Below, one piece after another: positions 30,882-39,258 of a stretch of DNA of 64,000 bases (its first letter is position 1; every line of letters begins with the position of its first letter). The stretch covers positions 248,001 to 312,000 of the forward strand of contig NC_054686.1 in assembly GCF_011074885.1 (NCBI RefSeq), read 5' to 3'. The position numbers were made by a program, and so were the translations under genes. The notes below the pieces were generated by a model, which worked only from the letters and a program-made list of their open reading frames with translations, did no database searches and was not told the origin of the DNA. The DNA is from Brettanomyces bruxellensis (taxonomy: Eukaryota > Ascomycota > Pichiomycetes > Pichiales > Pichiaceae).

Positions 30882-33302
30882 ATGTCTGATTGGGAAGACG
30901 ATATCTATGATGACGAAAACGAAGAGGAATTCTCTTTTGAAGAGGATGATTCTGATAATGAAATGGAAGATGATGCACAAGCAGAAAATGTAGACGATGT
31001 GAATGGTAATGATAGCAATAGTGGTGATGGAAATACAGAAAAGTTGGATCTGGAGTCACTTTATTTTACCGGGAAAATGCATAAGGAGGATGAAAACTAT
31101 ACTGCGGCTTTAGATTCATTTAAAAAGCTGGTAGATCTCAGGTATGATTCTCATTACTCTGGAAACATATTCATTTTTAAAGCAGTTAAACAAGCTATTA
31201 AGGTATATGAAGAACTTGGGGAAAACGATTCAATCCTTTCATTTTTAAGTATCTTTTTTGAACTTGTTGATACAGTTGAAAAGGCATACGGGGATTCATC
31301 GATGACAAAATTACTTTATAGGTATGACCGAAGTTCAAATATTGCGCCGGTCATACTCCAAAAGATCTATCAGTTATTCATTGATCATGTTTCAAACAAA
31401 AAGTTGCCAAATACTAAGGAGCACAAAATCCTTATTCGAGCATCATTGTATTTAGCAAATACATTTGTATTGCAAGGAAATTTTGACAAGGCTTCTGCTC
31501 TCCTTTCAAAGCTTGAGAAGACAGTTGGAACATGTGCGACTTCACTAAAGGATGCATTTCTAATGGATATTATAGCATCTGAAATGGCACTTACTGTAAG
31601 ACATAGATTTGATCTTGATGAACTTATAAGATTGTCAGGAATGGTTGAATATACAAAGTCTGCTATTCCACAATCTAGAATCATAGGTACTATCAAAGAA
31701 AGTTCCGGTATAATTCATATGTATGATACCGAATATAATGAGGCAAATGTGTGCTTTCAGGATTCATTCAAAGCATTTAATGAATGTGGTGATAATCATC
31801 GTACGGCCGTACTAGTGAAATTTATCATCAGTAATATTCTTAGCGAGTCTGAGATCAATCCATTTAAATCGAATGACTTTCAAGGTTTCCTGTCCGAACA
31901 ACGAATTTGTATTTTAATGGAACTCTATAAGGTCGTTCATGAGGTTAATATTGACAGGTATTTATGCATTGTTAGTCATGATCCATTCAAAACAATTGTA
32001 TGTGAAAGTGTGTTTTTATCACGTTTTATCCCGGAAATCACTGCCTTGATAAAGGTAAAGTATATTTTAAAGTATATTCGGGCATTTTCTTCCATTTCTA
32101 TTGTTAAATTATGCAACAAACTACATGTTTCAGAAAAAGAGCTTCAATTGTTACTTCTGCATTTGAACAGCAAAGGTCTTCTTAAGGGAATAAAGATTGA
32201 TTGGATCAGCAAATTTATAATCAAAGATGACAAATCGGAGAACGTGATTTTAGAAAAATCGTTTGACGAGTTCACATTGCTCCAGAATATTTTGAATGTA
32301 AATGAAGTGACTATTGACCCCGAAAAGTTGATTAGTGAAATAGATGAATACAAGCAGAAGATTTGGAACTATGACGGAAATTTTCCATTAAACAGTTCCC
32401 CCTTTGAGTTGTGTTTCTCGAAAAATGGGGAGGATTTTGAAGTAAACATGAGCCATACTGCATCTGATATATGCCGAGACTCTATGATTACTAATTTGAC
32501 TGCAATTCCAAAAGAAATTAAAGGAAATGATGGTAATTCCAAAACATCTTCAGGCAAAAGTTATATGTTAGAAACGTCAGAAGCTACGAACAAGAAAAAA
32601 AAGCTTTTTAAGTTGTATAATGATCTTTGCGTTCCAAAAGGGTTATTGCAAAGGGAATCACTTCTTTCCAAATTATTTGTGAGATCCTTGAGGTGTGACC
32701 ATACGAAAGAATTTCAATCGAAGGAAGAATTATTGACGATACTTAAATCATATTTAGGATATATTCGATCTGCAATACCGATTTCGGCGGAACCAAAAGT
32801 CGATCATATAGAGAACATCAAGCTCAAGAAAAAGCAGGAAGAATACCAAGTCCTTAATCGGGAGAATGTTGGTGAGAGTTTCTCCAGAAATGATGCAACA
32901 GCCATCGATCATAACATACCAGAAGTTTTGCAAAGCAGTATAATGCAGCAAATGAGTGTGACAAAGGCGAGAAGCCGCGAGCAAGACTCTTCAAAATTAG
33001 ATTTAACGCATCTTTCCGAACAAGATCTGAGAACATTAAAATTGAAAATGCTTTTTGAGATCTCTAGCAATATTGATGCTTATAGGATCGACTCATTACT
33101 AACTTCTAAGAGAGGCTTGCACATCGCCCTATTTGATGGAATACCTACAGGAAGCAATTCAGAACCCATGAGTTCAGACTCAAGGTCAATATCTTTGCCA
33201 TATTCACAAAATAATATTTCTAAGATGGATACTGAGTCTATGGAGAGTGAGTCCGGTGATGCTTTAAGCGACAAGGATGATAACAATAGAAATCACCTAT
33301 GA
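30882..33302 (+). CDS. COP9 signalosome subunit 2-like protein with long C-terminal extension
   Basis: An 806-residue protein. Residues 1-30 are acidic and begin MSDWEDDIYDDENEEE, like the CSN2 N-terminus. Residues about 56-380 are TPR/PCI helical repeats with family blocks LDLESLYFTGKMHKEDENY, KSAIPQSRIIGTIKESSG and INPFKSNDF. The winged-helix PCI end spans about 385-450 (SISIVKLCNKLHVSEKELQ). CSN2 is a scaffold subunit of the signalosome that removes Nedd8 from cullins; CUL3 lies in the same window. Residues about 450-806 form an extra polar, Ser/Lys-rich region not found in the roughly 450-residue animal protein. The yeast homologue Rri2/Csn10 is also enlarged (645 residues), so some growth is a yeast trait. 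Confidence 0.85.
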   Translation: MSDWEDDIYDDENEEEFSFEEDDSDNEMEDDAQAENVDDVNGNDSNSGDGNTEKLDLESLYFTGKMHKEDENYTAALDSFKKLVDLRYDSHYSGNIFIFKAVKQAIKVYEELGENDSILSFLSIFFELVDTVEKAYGDSSMTKLLYRYDRSSNIAPVILQKIYQLFIDHVSNKKLPNTKEHKILIRASLYLANTFVLQGNFDKASALLSKLEKTVGTCATSLKDAFLMDIIASEMALTVRHRFDLDELIRLSGMVEYTKSAIPQSRIIGTIKESSGIIHMYDTEYNEANVCFQDSFKAFNECGDNHRTAVLVKFIISNILSESEINPFKSNDFQGFLSEQRICILMELYKVVHEVNIDRYLCIVSHDPFKTIVCESVFLSRFIPEITALIKVKYILKYIRAFSSISIVKLCNKLHVSEKELQLLLLHLNSKGLLKGIKIDWISKFIIKDDKSENVILEKSFDEFTLLQNILNVNEVTIDPEKLISEIDEYKQKIWNYDGNFPLNSSPFELCFSKNGEDFEVNMSHTASDICRDSMITNLTAIPKEIKGNDGNSKTSSGKSYMLETSEATNKKKKLFKLYNDLCVPKGLLQRESLLSKLFVRSLRCDHTKEFQSKEELLTILKSYLGYIRSAIPISAEPKVDHIENIKLKKKQEEYQVLNRENVGESFSRNDATAIDHNIPEVLQSSIMQQMSVTKARSREQDSSKLDLTHLSEQDLRTLKLKMLFEISSNIDAYRIDSLLTSKRGLHIALFDGIPTGSNSEPMSSDSRSISLPYSQNNISKMDTESMESESGDALSDKDDNNRNHL

Positions 33303-33502
33303 ATATTTTTCTCCAAAAAAAAGAAGAATAAAATTAAAAAAAAAGATGGCTCGAAAATTTTCGCTTGACAAGTTCTTCTTGCAGCTTAAATGGATTCTAC
33401 CATGACGAACTATTTTAGACAACTGATTTGTTCCTTGTTGAAGAGCATCTATTAGGCACAGTCACAAAATATACAATATCATTCTTGTAATTCAAAATCA
33501 AG

Positions 33503-34135
33503 ATGGGAAAAAGGAGAAGAAACGCAGTTCACGATCGCAAACAGGTTCCTACCAAGAATGTCACTCCTGAATTGAAGGAAAATGCCGAGGCACGTAATGT
33601 TCTTATAAACCAGCCTGAGCTTACATTAAAGTCTTCCAAAAAGCCTCTTAAGGGAACAAAGCTAAAGAAGTTTTTAATGACGACACAGTTATATGGAAAG
33701 AAAAAGCAGGCAAAGAAATACAGCGAGAAAGAGTTAGATATTCCAGTTCTAAATGAGTCGATAAATCCGGGTGCCATCAAGAAGAAAGGTAAGAAGAAAG
33801 GTAAGAAGTTCGTGGCGGATGGTGATAGTGTATTGTTGACAAGATTAATCAAGCAGATAAATGACGGTAAGGATGAAGTTAATGAATCAAAGTTAGAAAA
33901 GGCAAGAAGGCTTGAGGACGTTCGCGAATTAAGAAGAACCGAGATCGAGCGGAAAGAATCCGTCAAAAGACAGGAGTTGGAGAACGCGAAAGATGAACTT
34001 AAAAGTAGTGCTTCTCAGGCAAGATCTGAAAGGAGAAGAGCCTCGAGACTTAAGAAGAGATTATCTAAGAATGTTGGAGCGGAATCTGGCAGTGCTAAAT
34101 CTAAGAAGCCGAAGAAAAGTGTCAGCTTTGCTTGA
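33503..34135 (+). CDS. LOC1: Nucleolar ribosome-assembly and ASH1 mRNA-binding protein Loc1
   Basis: A 210-residue, very basic nuclear protein, close to 204 in S. cerevisiae. Loc1 binds double-stranded RNA, helps assemble the 60S subunit and takes part in ASH1 mRNA localisation. Conserved blocks are LYGKKKQAKKYSEKELDIPV at residues about 69-88, GKKFVADGDSVLLTRLI near 105-121, and SKLEKARRLEDVRELRRTEI near 132-151. The tail ends in KKSVSFA, as in the S. cerevisiae protein. It is encoded head-to-tail after the CSN2 gene with a 200-base gap. Confidence 0.92.
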   Translation: MGKRRRNAVHDRKQVPTKNVTPELKENAEARNVLINQPELTLKSSKKPLKGTKLKKFLMTTQLYGKKKQAKKYSEKELDIPVLNESINPGAIKKKGKKKGKKFVADGDSVLLTRLIKQINDGKDEVNESKLEKARRLEDVRELRRTEIERKESVKRQELENAKDELKSSASQARSERRRASRLKKRLSKNVGAESGSAKSKKPKKSVSFA

Positions 34136-34596
34136 TCCATTGGCATAGGACTCCAATTGGTTTGATTTATTGTATACTAGATCTTAATTTAATTTTCAAG
34201 AAGTACAACTTTTGCATTATGATTATTTTTTTTTTTATTTTTTTTTATTTTTTTTTTGCGCTCTTCTTTATGCGAAAGCCTCGGAGTTTGCGTTGTAGGG
34301 AACTGAATCTCGTAACTCAGCCGAAGCTTCTTTTTTTCTCCCCTACACTGGATTGAATACGGTAGGTATCGAAATCTGAATTAGCTTGCTGGCTGCTGCT
34401 TGGCAATTTTATTTTCGTTTCCTGCCGCGAGGGAGAAAAAAATAAAATAGAATAAAAATACAGGAAGCTTTCTGGTCGGGCCGAAATGGCGATAACACAT
34501 GCTCCAATGCTTTGATGTTAAGATTCACTTTTTCTTTGAATAATTGATAGCTTGCTTCATACCGTATTATTGTCTTGCTAATTAAAGTTCTTGAAA
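34136..34596. other. Intergenic region with long T tracts
   Basis: About 460 bases. T tracts at 34224-34256 (TTTTTTTTTATTTTTT-like) probably lie in the LOC1 3' flank. No gene recognised. Confidence 0.5.
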
Positions 34597-35481
34597 ATGA
34601 GATACGGATCATTATTGGCGTTTGCGAATGTGGCTTTAACCTCAGTTGTGCAAGCTAAAATATCATTTGCCAATGCGTCACCATTACTGATTTCATCACC
34701 ATATCTTACAATCGACGAGACACACTACATTGCAAAGGAGGATGATACAAACAAGGAAATTCAAATGTTAACGGGGGATGTGTGCAGCTACTCATCAGAT
34801 CCTTATATTCTGTATTTACAGATACATGGACTTGACAATAGTGATGATATAGAGAATGCCTCAAAGTCTCTCAAGTATCCATTTAAAGTCTTCTCAAATA
34901 ACGTTGTCTACAGCCAAATAAATAAAGAGGCCCCAATTTCAAGCGTGTGTCAGAGTATAAAGAAAATTGATGCAAATGGACTTTCCGCCAAACAATTAAT
35001 AGATGCATTGTCTTCTCCAGATACTGTTAAAGTTGTTGATGTTTACAACAAGAACTCGAAAGATTTAACAGATTTGTTAAGTGCTGTTTTTGAAAGCGAT
35101 TCTGTTCCAAGTAGTATATTCGTGCAAGGCTTGCCTGTGCTCAAGAGTGAAAAGAAAAAAAGAGACAACGATGATGATGAAGTCGACTATGACAAAGTGG
35201 AGCAAGATTTGAAAAATTCATTTTCAGAGGCCTATGCACAATTGAATGGAGATGAGGAAGCGCATGTCTACGAAACTGCAAAGGCCACTAAGAAATTCTC
35301 AAAGACTTCTGGATCTCTATTAGATAACTACGCATTTTTCTCATCTGGAATCTGGATGGCAATTATTGTTTCTGGGTTTTTGTTGGGCGTCTTATATGTG
35401 GCTTTTAAATGGTTAAACAGTATTCAGATTAGTTACGCTGCCTTTGACAAGCCGGTCAATACCAACAAGAAAGCGCAATAA
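34597..35481 (+). CDS. Big1/Voa1-type ER membrane protein (Ac45-related)
   Basis: A 294-residue type I membrane protein. The N-terminal 20 residues (MRYGSLLAFANVALTSVVQA) form a signal peptide. The lumenal part includes CSYSSDPYILYLQIHGLDN, which resembles the lumenal domain of Big1 proteins. An acidic linker with KKKRDNDDDEVDYD precedes a single membrane helix near residues 247-270 (GIWMAIIVSGFLLGVLYVAF). The tail after it, LNSIQISYAAFDKPVNTNKK, matches the short conserved tail of the Ac45/Voa1/Big1 group. Voa1 assists V-ATPase Vo assembly in the ER, and Big1 is needed for beta-1,6-glucan. I cannot decide between the two. I use the ATG at 34597. Confidence 0.65.
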   Translation: MRYGSLLAFANVALTSVVQAKISFANASPLLISSPYLTIDETHYIAKEDDTNKEIQMLTGDVCSYSSDPYILYLQIHGLDNSDDIENASKSLKYPFKVFSNNVVYSQINKEAPISSVCQSIKKIDANGLSAKQLIDALSSPDTVKVVDVYNKNSKDLTDLLSAVFESDSVPSSIFVQGLPVLKSEKKKRDNDDDEVDYDKVEQDLKNSFSEAYAQLNGDEEAHVYETAKATKKFSKTSGSLLDNYAFFSSGIWMAIIVSGFLLGVLYVAFKWLNSIQISYAAFDKPVNTNKKAQ

Positions 35482-35683
35482 GTAAAATAAGAACTGGTAT
35501 GCTTATAATTAGTCAATTTTGACGTCTAAGCATCCTTTTATTTACTTCTTAGTTCCGATTTTGCTTCTTCTTATATCATTTTTCCCCTGTTTTTATTCTT
35601 TTGATTTCTTCCCTTTTCTTACATTCAGTTTATATGTATGTTCTTAAATAAAAAAAAATGACAGATGAATTGTTGATTCAAGC

Positions 35684-37006
35684 TTAGTAAACGAATGGAA
35701 TGATCTTCCAAGGAACATGTTCTGTATATTGTTTCCAATACTTTCCATACTTCTTGCTGCACTTAGCCTCATCTCTTTTCTGTCTATCCAAAAGTAGGCA
35801 AGCAAAGTACGAGACGTAGAAATAGGTCAACGGAGTGTTGAAACCAGTAGTTAGGCACCAACTTAATGCTATAAGAATATCTCCAAAGTAGTTTATGTGT
35901 TGGGCCAAACCCCACCATCCATCCACCAATAACTTTGTTTCTGATTCCGTTTGTATACTTTTCATGTTTGGAAGCTTTCCTTGTCTAAAGTAGGATTTCT
36001 GGTTGTTGGCCGACTTGAAGATCCAGAAGCCGCTTAACATTATCACTGTTATCATGACCACTGCCCATAATGGTAAGTTGAACTCCATTAAAGAAAGATA
36101 ACGTGCTTGGAGAGAATATGTCATTGGAACCCAGCATAGATCACCAAACGCAAGCATAAATCCAAATCCGTCCGTTGTAATGTCTATCATTGTTAAGCAG
36201 CCCTCTTCGTTTAAGACACCATCAAATATATAAATGAACTGGAAAATATTCACCATTAGTAGTGAATTTGTGACGTATCCTAACTTTAGATACTGTTTCT
36301 GTACGTACGCAATGTTCAATAAGAACCAAAGAAGCATTCCTGGCCGTAACTCACAGAATAGTTTAATATCCCAGTATCCCACTCTAGGATTGAGCTCTCT
36401 CCCTATGAACCAGTCAAACATAGGGTTTCCGGAGTTTCCGCCAACAGCTAGGATACGCTCTTTTGTACCCTTACCATTCTTTCCAATCAATGGTATGAAT
36501 GATCCAATATAGCAGAATGTAGCCAATATAATTGAAAACTCCCATGTGGTGACAATCAAAGGAAGAATATTTTCATAGAGAAATGCAAGTTCAGGAAGAT
36601 TAAAATCGCCAATATAATAAATGCGACCCAATAGCACAGTTATCAATGCCAAACTTAACTCTTTTCCATTTATCAAATACCAAAGCTTGGATCCATCCCT
36701 TAATTGAACACCTTGCATCCATTTACCCGGAATAATTAAATCCATCACTGCCAAGCCAAAAAACCAACTGCAATAGGCGATCCAACAATTATAGTTGAAG
36801 AAGCAATCCCTCCAGTTATCAATTATTTGATTTTTAACTATGTTTTTAACAGCCTCAAAATCTAGGCTTACTTGAACTAAGTGATAGTCATCATTGCTCA
36901 ATAAATAGAGGAATAAAACCAACACCGGTAAGGCCACCGTTAGAATTATTGATCCAGGCACCCCGGAAAAGTCCAATTGCTTCGATTTAGGGTTCAATTC
37001 AGTCAT
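35684..37006 (-). CDS. ERG24: Delta(14)-sterol reductase
   Basis: A 440-residue ER membrane enzyme, close to 438 in S. cerevisiae. It reduces the C14-C15 double bond after Erg11 in ergosterol synthesis and uses NADPH. Signatures are the conserved blocks FIGRELNPRVG, FCELRPGMLLW, MDITTDGFGFMLAFGD-type sequence (here MIDITTDGFGFMLAFGD), and LLVDGWWGLAQHINYFGDIL near residue 370. The C-terminus HVPWKIIPFVY is the family end. Multiple hydrophobic segments are present. ERG24 rather than ERG4 is chosen on the N-terminal LDFSGVPGS block and overall similarity. The ATG is at 37006. A sterol element lies about 200 bases upstream. Confidence 0.96.
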   Translation of the reverse strand: MTELNPKSKQLDFSGVPGSIILTVALPVLVLFLYLLSNDDYHLVQVSLDFEAVKNIVKNQIIDNWRDCFFNYNCWIAYCSWFFGLAVMDLIIPGKWMQGVQLRDGSKLWYLINGKELSLALITVLLGRIYYIGDFNLPELAFLYENILPLIVTTWEFSIILATFCYIGSFIPLIGKNGKGTKERILAVGGNSGNPMFDWFIGRELNPRVGYWDIKLFCELRPGMLLWFLLNIAYVQKQYLKLGYVTNSLLMVNIFQFIYIFDGVLNEEGCLTMIDITTDGFGFMLAFGDLCWVPMTYSLQARYLSLMEFNLPLWAVVMITVIMLSGFWIFKSANNQKSYFRQGKLPNMKSIQTESETKLLVDGWWGLAQHINYFGDILIALSWCLTTGFNTPLTYFYVSYFACLLLDRQKRDEAKCSKKYGKYWKQYTEHVPWKIIPFVY

Positions 37007-37203
37007 TTGGTTCTCAATAAATAACACGCTTCTATATAAACTAGTCTCTAAAACTATTCTTTGTTAGGAGAAGGCTAGTAACAGGACTATCTACTTCTCC
37101 AATTTCTGTACTCATCTTTCATGCGATGCTTTAAAGCGCATATAGCTATTTTATTTTTTTTTTTACCCCGAGACCTTTTTCCTCTTTTTTCCCCACCATA
37201 CGA

Positions 37204-37210
37204 TATACGA
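37204..37210 (-). promoter_or_regulatory. Sterol regulatory element before ERG24
   Basis: The minus strand reads TCGTATA, the core bound by the zinc-cluster regulators Upc2/Ecm22 in yeasts. It lies about 200 bases before the ERG24 ATG, and a second ATACGA half-copy adjoins it (ATACGATATACGA on the plus strand). The match of site and gene function supports the call. Confidence 0.55.
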
Positions 37211-37395
37211 GCATCATCACCAAGACTATCTAAAGATACATCAGATCTGTCCCAGTACCAATTTACTGTCTTCCAGGTATGAGATAAGTCTTCCCCATAC
37301 TTTAATACTCCTGCATATGTTTTCAATTGCAACTCCACTGACCCGATTCCTTTCTGTACTTTCATCTGCAGAATTCAAAAATAATTGGTTGCAAT

Positions 37396-37401
37396 CACGT
37401 G
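37396..37401. promoter_or_regulatory. Cbf1 box before MET22
   Basis: CACGTG in the context ATCACGTGAC, a full match to the RTCACRTG site of Cbf1, which recruits Met4 to sulfur-assimilation promoters. It lies about 195 bases before the start of MET22, whose substrate comes from that pathway. Confidence 0.6.
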
Positions 37402-37596
37402 ACATTGTAAATGTATACCGGATAACTGACGTGTGGTGGAAAAGAGAAGGAGGAGTTCAAAGAAATTTATTTCCAAAGGTAAGATGGTTCTATTTTTTTT
37501 TTCTTCTTAAAGTCAGACTCTCTTCTATCGAAGCTGCCTTAGAATTTTATCGCAAGATATCGACAAAGGCAAATCAAATCATCTCCATCAGTAGAA

Positions 37597-38655
37597 ATGT
37601 CATTTGTGAAAGAAGCATACATTGCTCAGCTAGCCGTCAAGCGGGCTTCTCTATTAACTAAGAGAATTGCAGATGAGCATCTTCAGCGTGGAATTGAGAA
37701 AAAGGATAAATCTCCCGTTACCATAGGAGATTTTGCAGCTCAGGCAGTTATTATCCATTCTATCCTGAAGAACTTCCCGGAAGATCTTATTGTCGGTGAG
37801 GAGAATTCATCATTGATCAAATCTCAGCACTTGGAGCCAAAGATTTTGAAGGAGATAGACTGGGTCCAAAAATCGGACTCAGTGTCAAATGACAAACTTG
37901 GTGTCATCACAAATGCTGAAGAGCTTTGTTCAGCGGTTGATAAGGGAAATTCAAAGGGTGGACATAAGGGAAGGATCTGGGCCTTAGATCCAATTGATGG
38001 TACTTCCGGATTTCTTAGGGGTGCTCAGTATGCAGTTTGTTTGGCCTTAATTGTCGATGGTGTTGTCCAGGTTGGAGTGGTTGGATGTCCTCATCTCCCA
38101 CATAGTTTATATGAAAAAGATAGTAAGATTGGTGGAATTTACACGGCAGTTAAAGGTCAAGGTGCATATTTCCAGGATTTAGCAGCAGCTGTGACTTCAC
38201 CTTACGATTCATCACACCCAATTCACTTACACAACGACTACGATTTTTCCAAGGCTAGAGTTGTTGAAGGTGTCGAAAAGGGACATTCTTCCCATGAACT
38301 TCAGTCATTAATAGAGTCTAAGCTCAAGATAGCTCAGCCCCCAGTTAGATTAGATTCACAAGTGAAGTACTGTGCAGTTGCTAACGGAGATGCCGAAATC
38401 TACTTGAGATTGCCAACAAGTCTTTCTTACAGGGAAAAGATTTGGGATCACGCCTCAGGTTGGCTTTTGGTGCACGAAAGTGGAGGAATAGTCACTGATA
38501 TTTTTGGCAATAAGTTAGACTTTGGTAGTGGTAGAACTCTCAACAGTCAAGGTGTCATTGCAGCCACTGCAACTCTTCATCCGGAGATTATAAAGACGGT
38601 CAAGGATTTAGTCGGAGAGCACGGCCAAATGTTATACAGATTCTGTTCAGCATAA
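37597..38655 (+). CDS. MET22: 3'(2'),5'-bisphosphate nucleotidase
   Basis: A 352-residue phosphatase of the inositol monophosphatase fold, close to 357 in S. cerevisiae Met22/Hal2. It hydrolyses 3'-phosphoadenosine 5'-phosphate to AMP and so removes a by-product of sulfate assimilation that inhibits RNA-processing enzymes. In yeasts it is the target of lithium and sodium toxicity. Metal ligands are visible: Glu68-Glu69 in IVGEEN, Asp131 and Asp134 in LDPIDGTSGFLRG, and Asp284 in WDHASGW. The ATG at 37597 gives the family's start, with a helical N-terminus. Upstream lies a Cbf1 box. Confidence 0.96.
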   Translation: MSFVKEAYIAQLAVKRASLLTKRIADEHLQRGIEKKDKSPVTIGDFAAQAVIIHSILKNFPEDLIVGEENSSLIKSQHLEPKILKEIDWVQKSDSVSNDKLGVITNAEELCSAVDKGNSKGGHKGRIWALDPIDGTSGFLRGAQYAVCLALIVDGVVQVGVVGCPHLPHSLYEKDSKIGGIYTAVKGQGAYFQDLAAAVTSPYDSSHPIHLHNDYDFSKARVVEGVEKGHSSHELQSLIESKLKIAQPPVRLDSQVKYCAVANGDAEIYLRLPTSLSYREKIWDHASGWLLVHESGGIVTDIFGNKLDFGSGRTLNSQGVIAATATLHPEIIKTVKDLVGEHGQMLYRFCSA

Positions 38656-39258
38656 TTTATTTGATTTTCTTGATAATCTCGATTTCTCTTTTTTTTACGT
38701 TATAAAGTAGTTGGTAGATAAGTGAATTGGGGAAGTTCAAATGAAGGCTGTTTTTGTATACTGATCAACAGTTAATCTGCCTACTTGCTATCAGACAGCA
38801 TATCATATAACCCATAATTCGTTCGTCGCTTCTTCAAAAGCATTGATCAAATAATGTTGGAATATGCCAGCAAGATTTTGCCGGAGATTAAGGTAGTGAA
38901 AATTTCCGGAAATCAAAGCAGTGTTTGATACAGTAGAATTTTCTGGGTGGTTGAGACTAGAACTGGCTGATATTTTCTAATAACCATAGTACCCTACTTA
39001 CATTGATAGGTATAGAACAGTGTATTTTTAAAAGAAGAGTACTCCTAAAACAAACTAACATAAAGGGAGAAAAAGGGATTAAAAGGTATGATGATTGACT
39101 GAAAAGTTTTGGTGCGAAAAGAATTCGCGTAGACGACTAATCTTAACAATTAACGTACACAAATTTGACGTTCCATTTTTATCTAGGGAATATTGTAGTT
39201 GTCTTCACAGTTCCCTTTCTAAGTGCCGTGGTCAATTTTACTACGCTTAAGCTGCAAT
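38656..39258. other. Intergenic region between MET22 and ALG6
   Basis: About 600 bases, both flanking genes on the plus strand. No gene, RNA or clear motif seen. Confidence 0.5.

Larger units (their letters stand above)
37007..37596. other. Divergent promoter region, ERG24 and MET22
   Basis: About 590 bases with an Upc2-type sterol element facing ERG24 and a Cbf1 box facing MET22. A 92-codon minus-strand open frame, 37087-37365, starts with ATG and covers the sterol element. I leave it unannotated as a gene because it would sit inside the ERG24 promoter. Confidence 0.55.
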
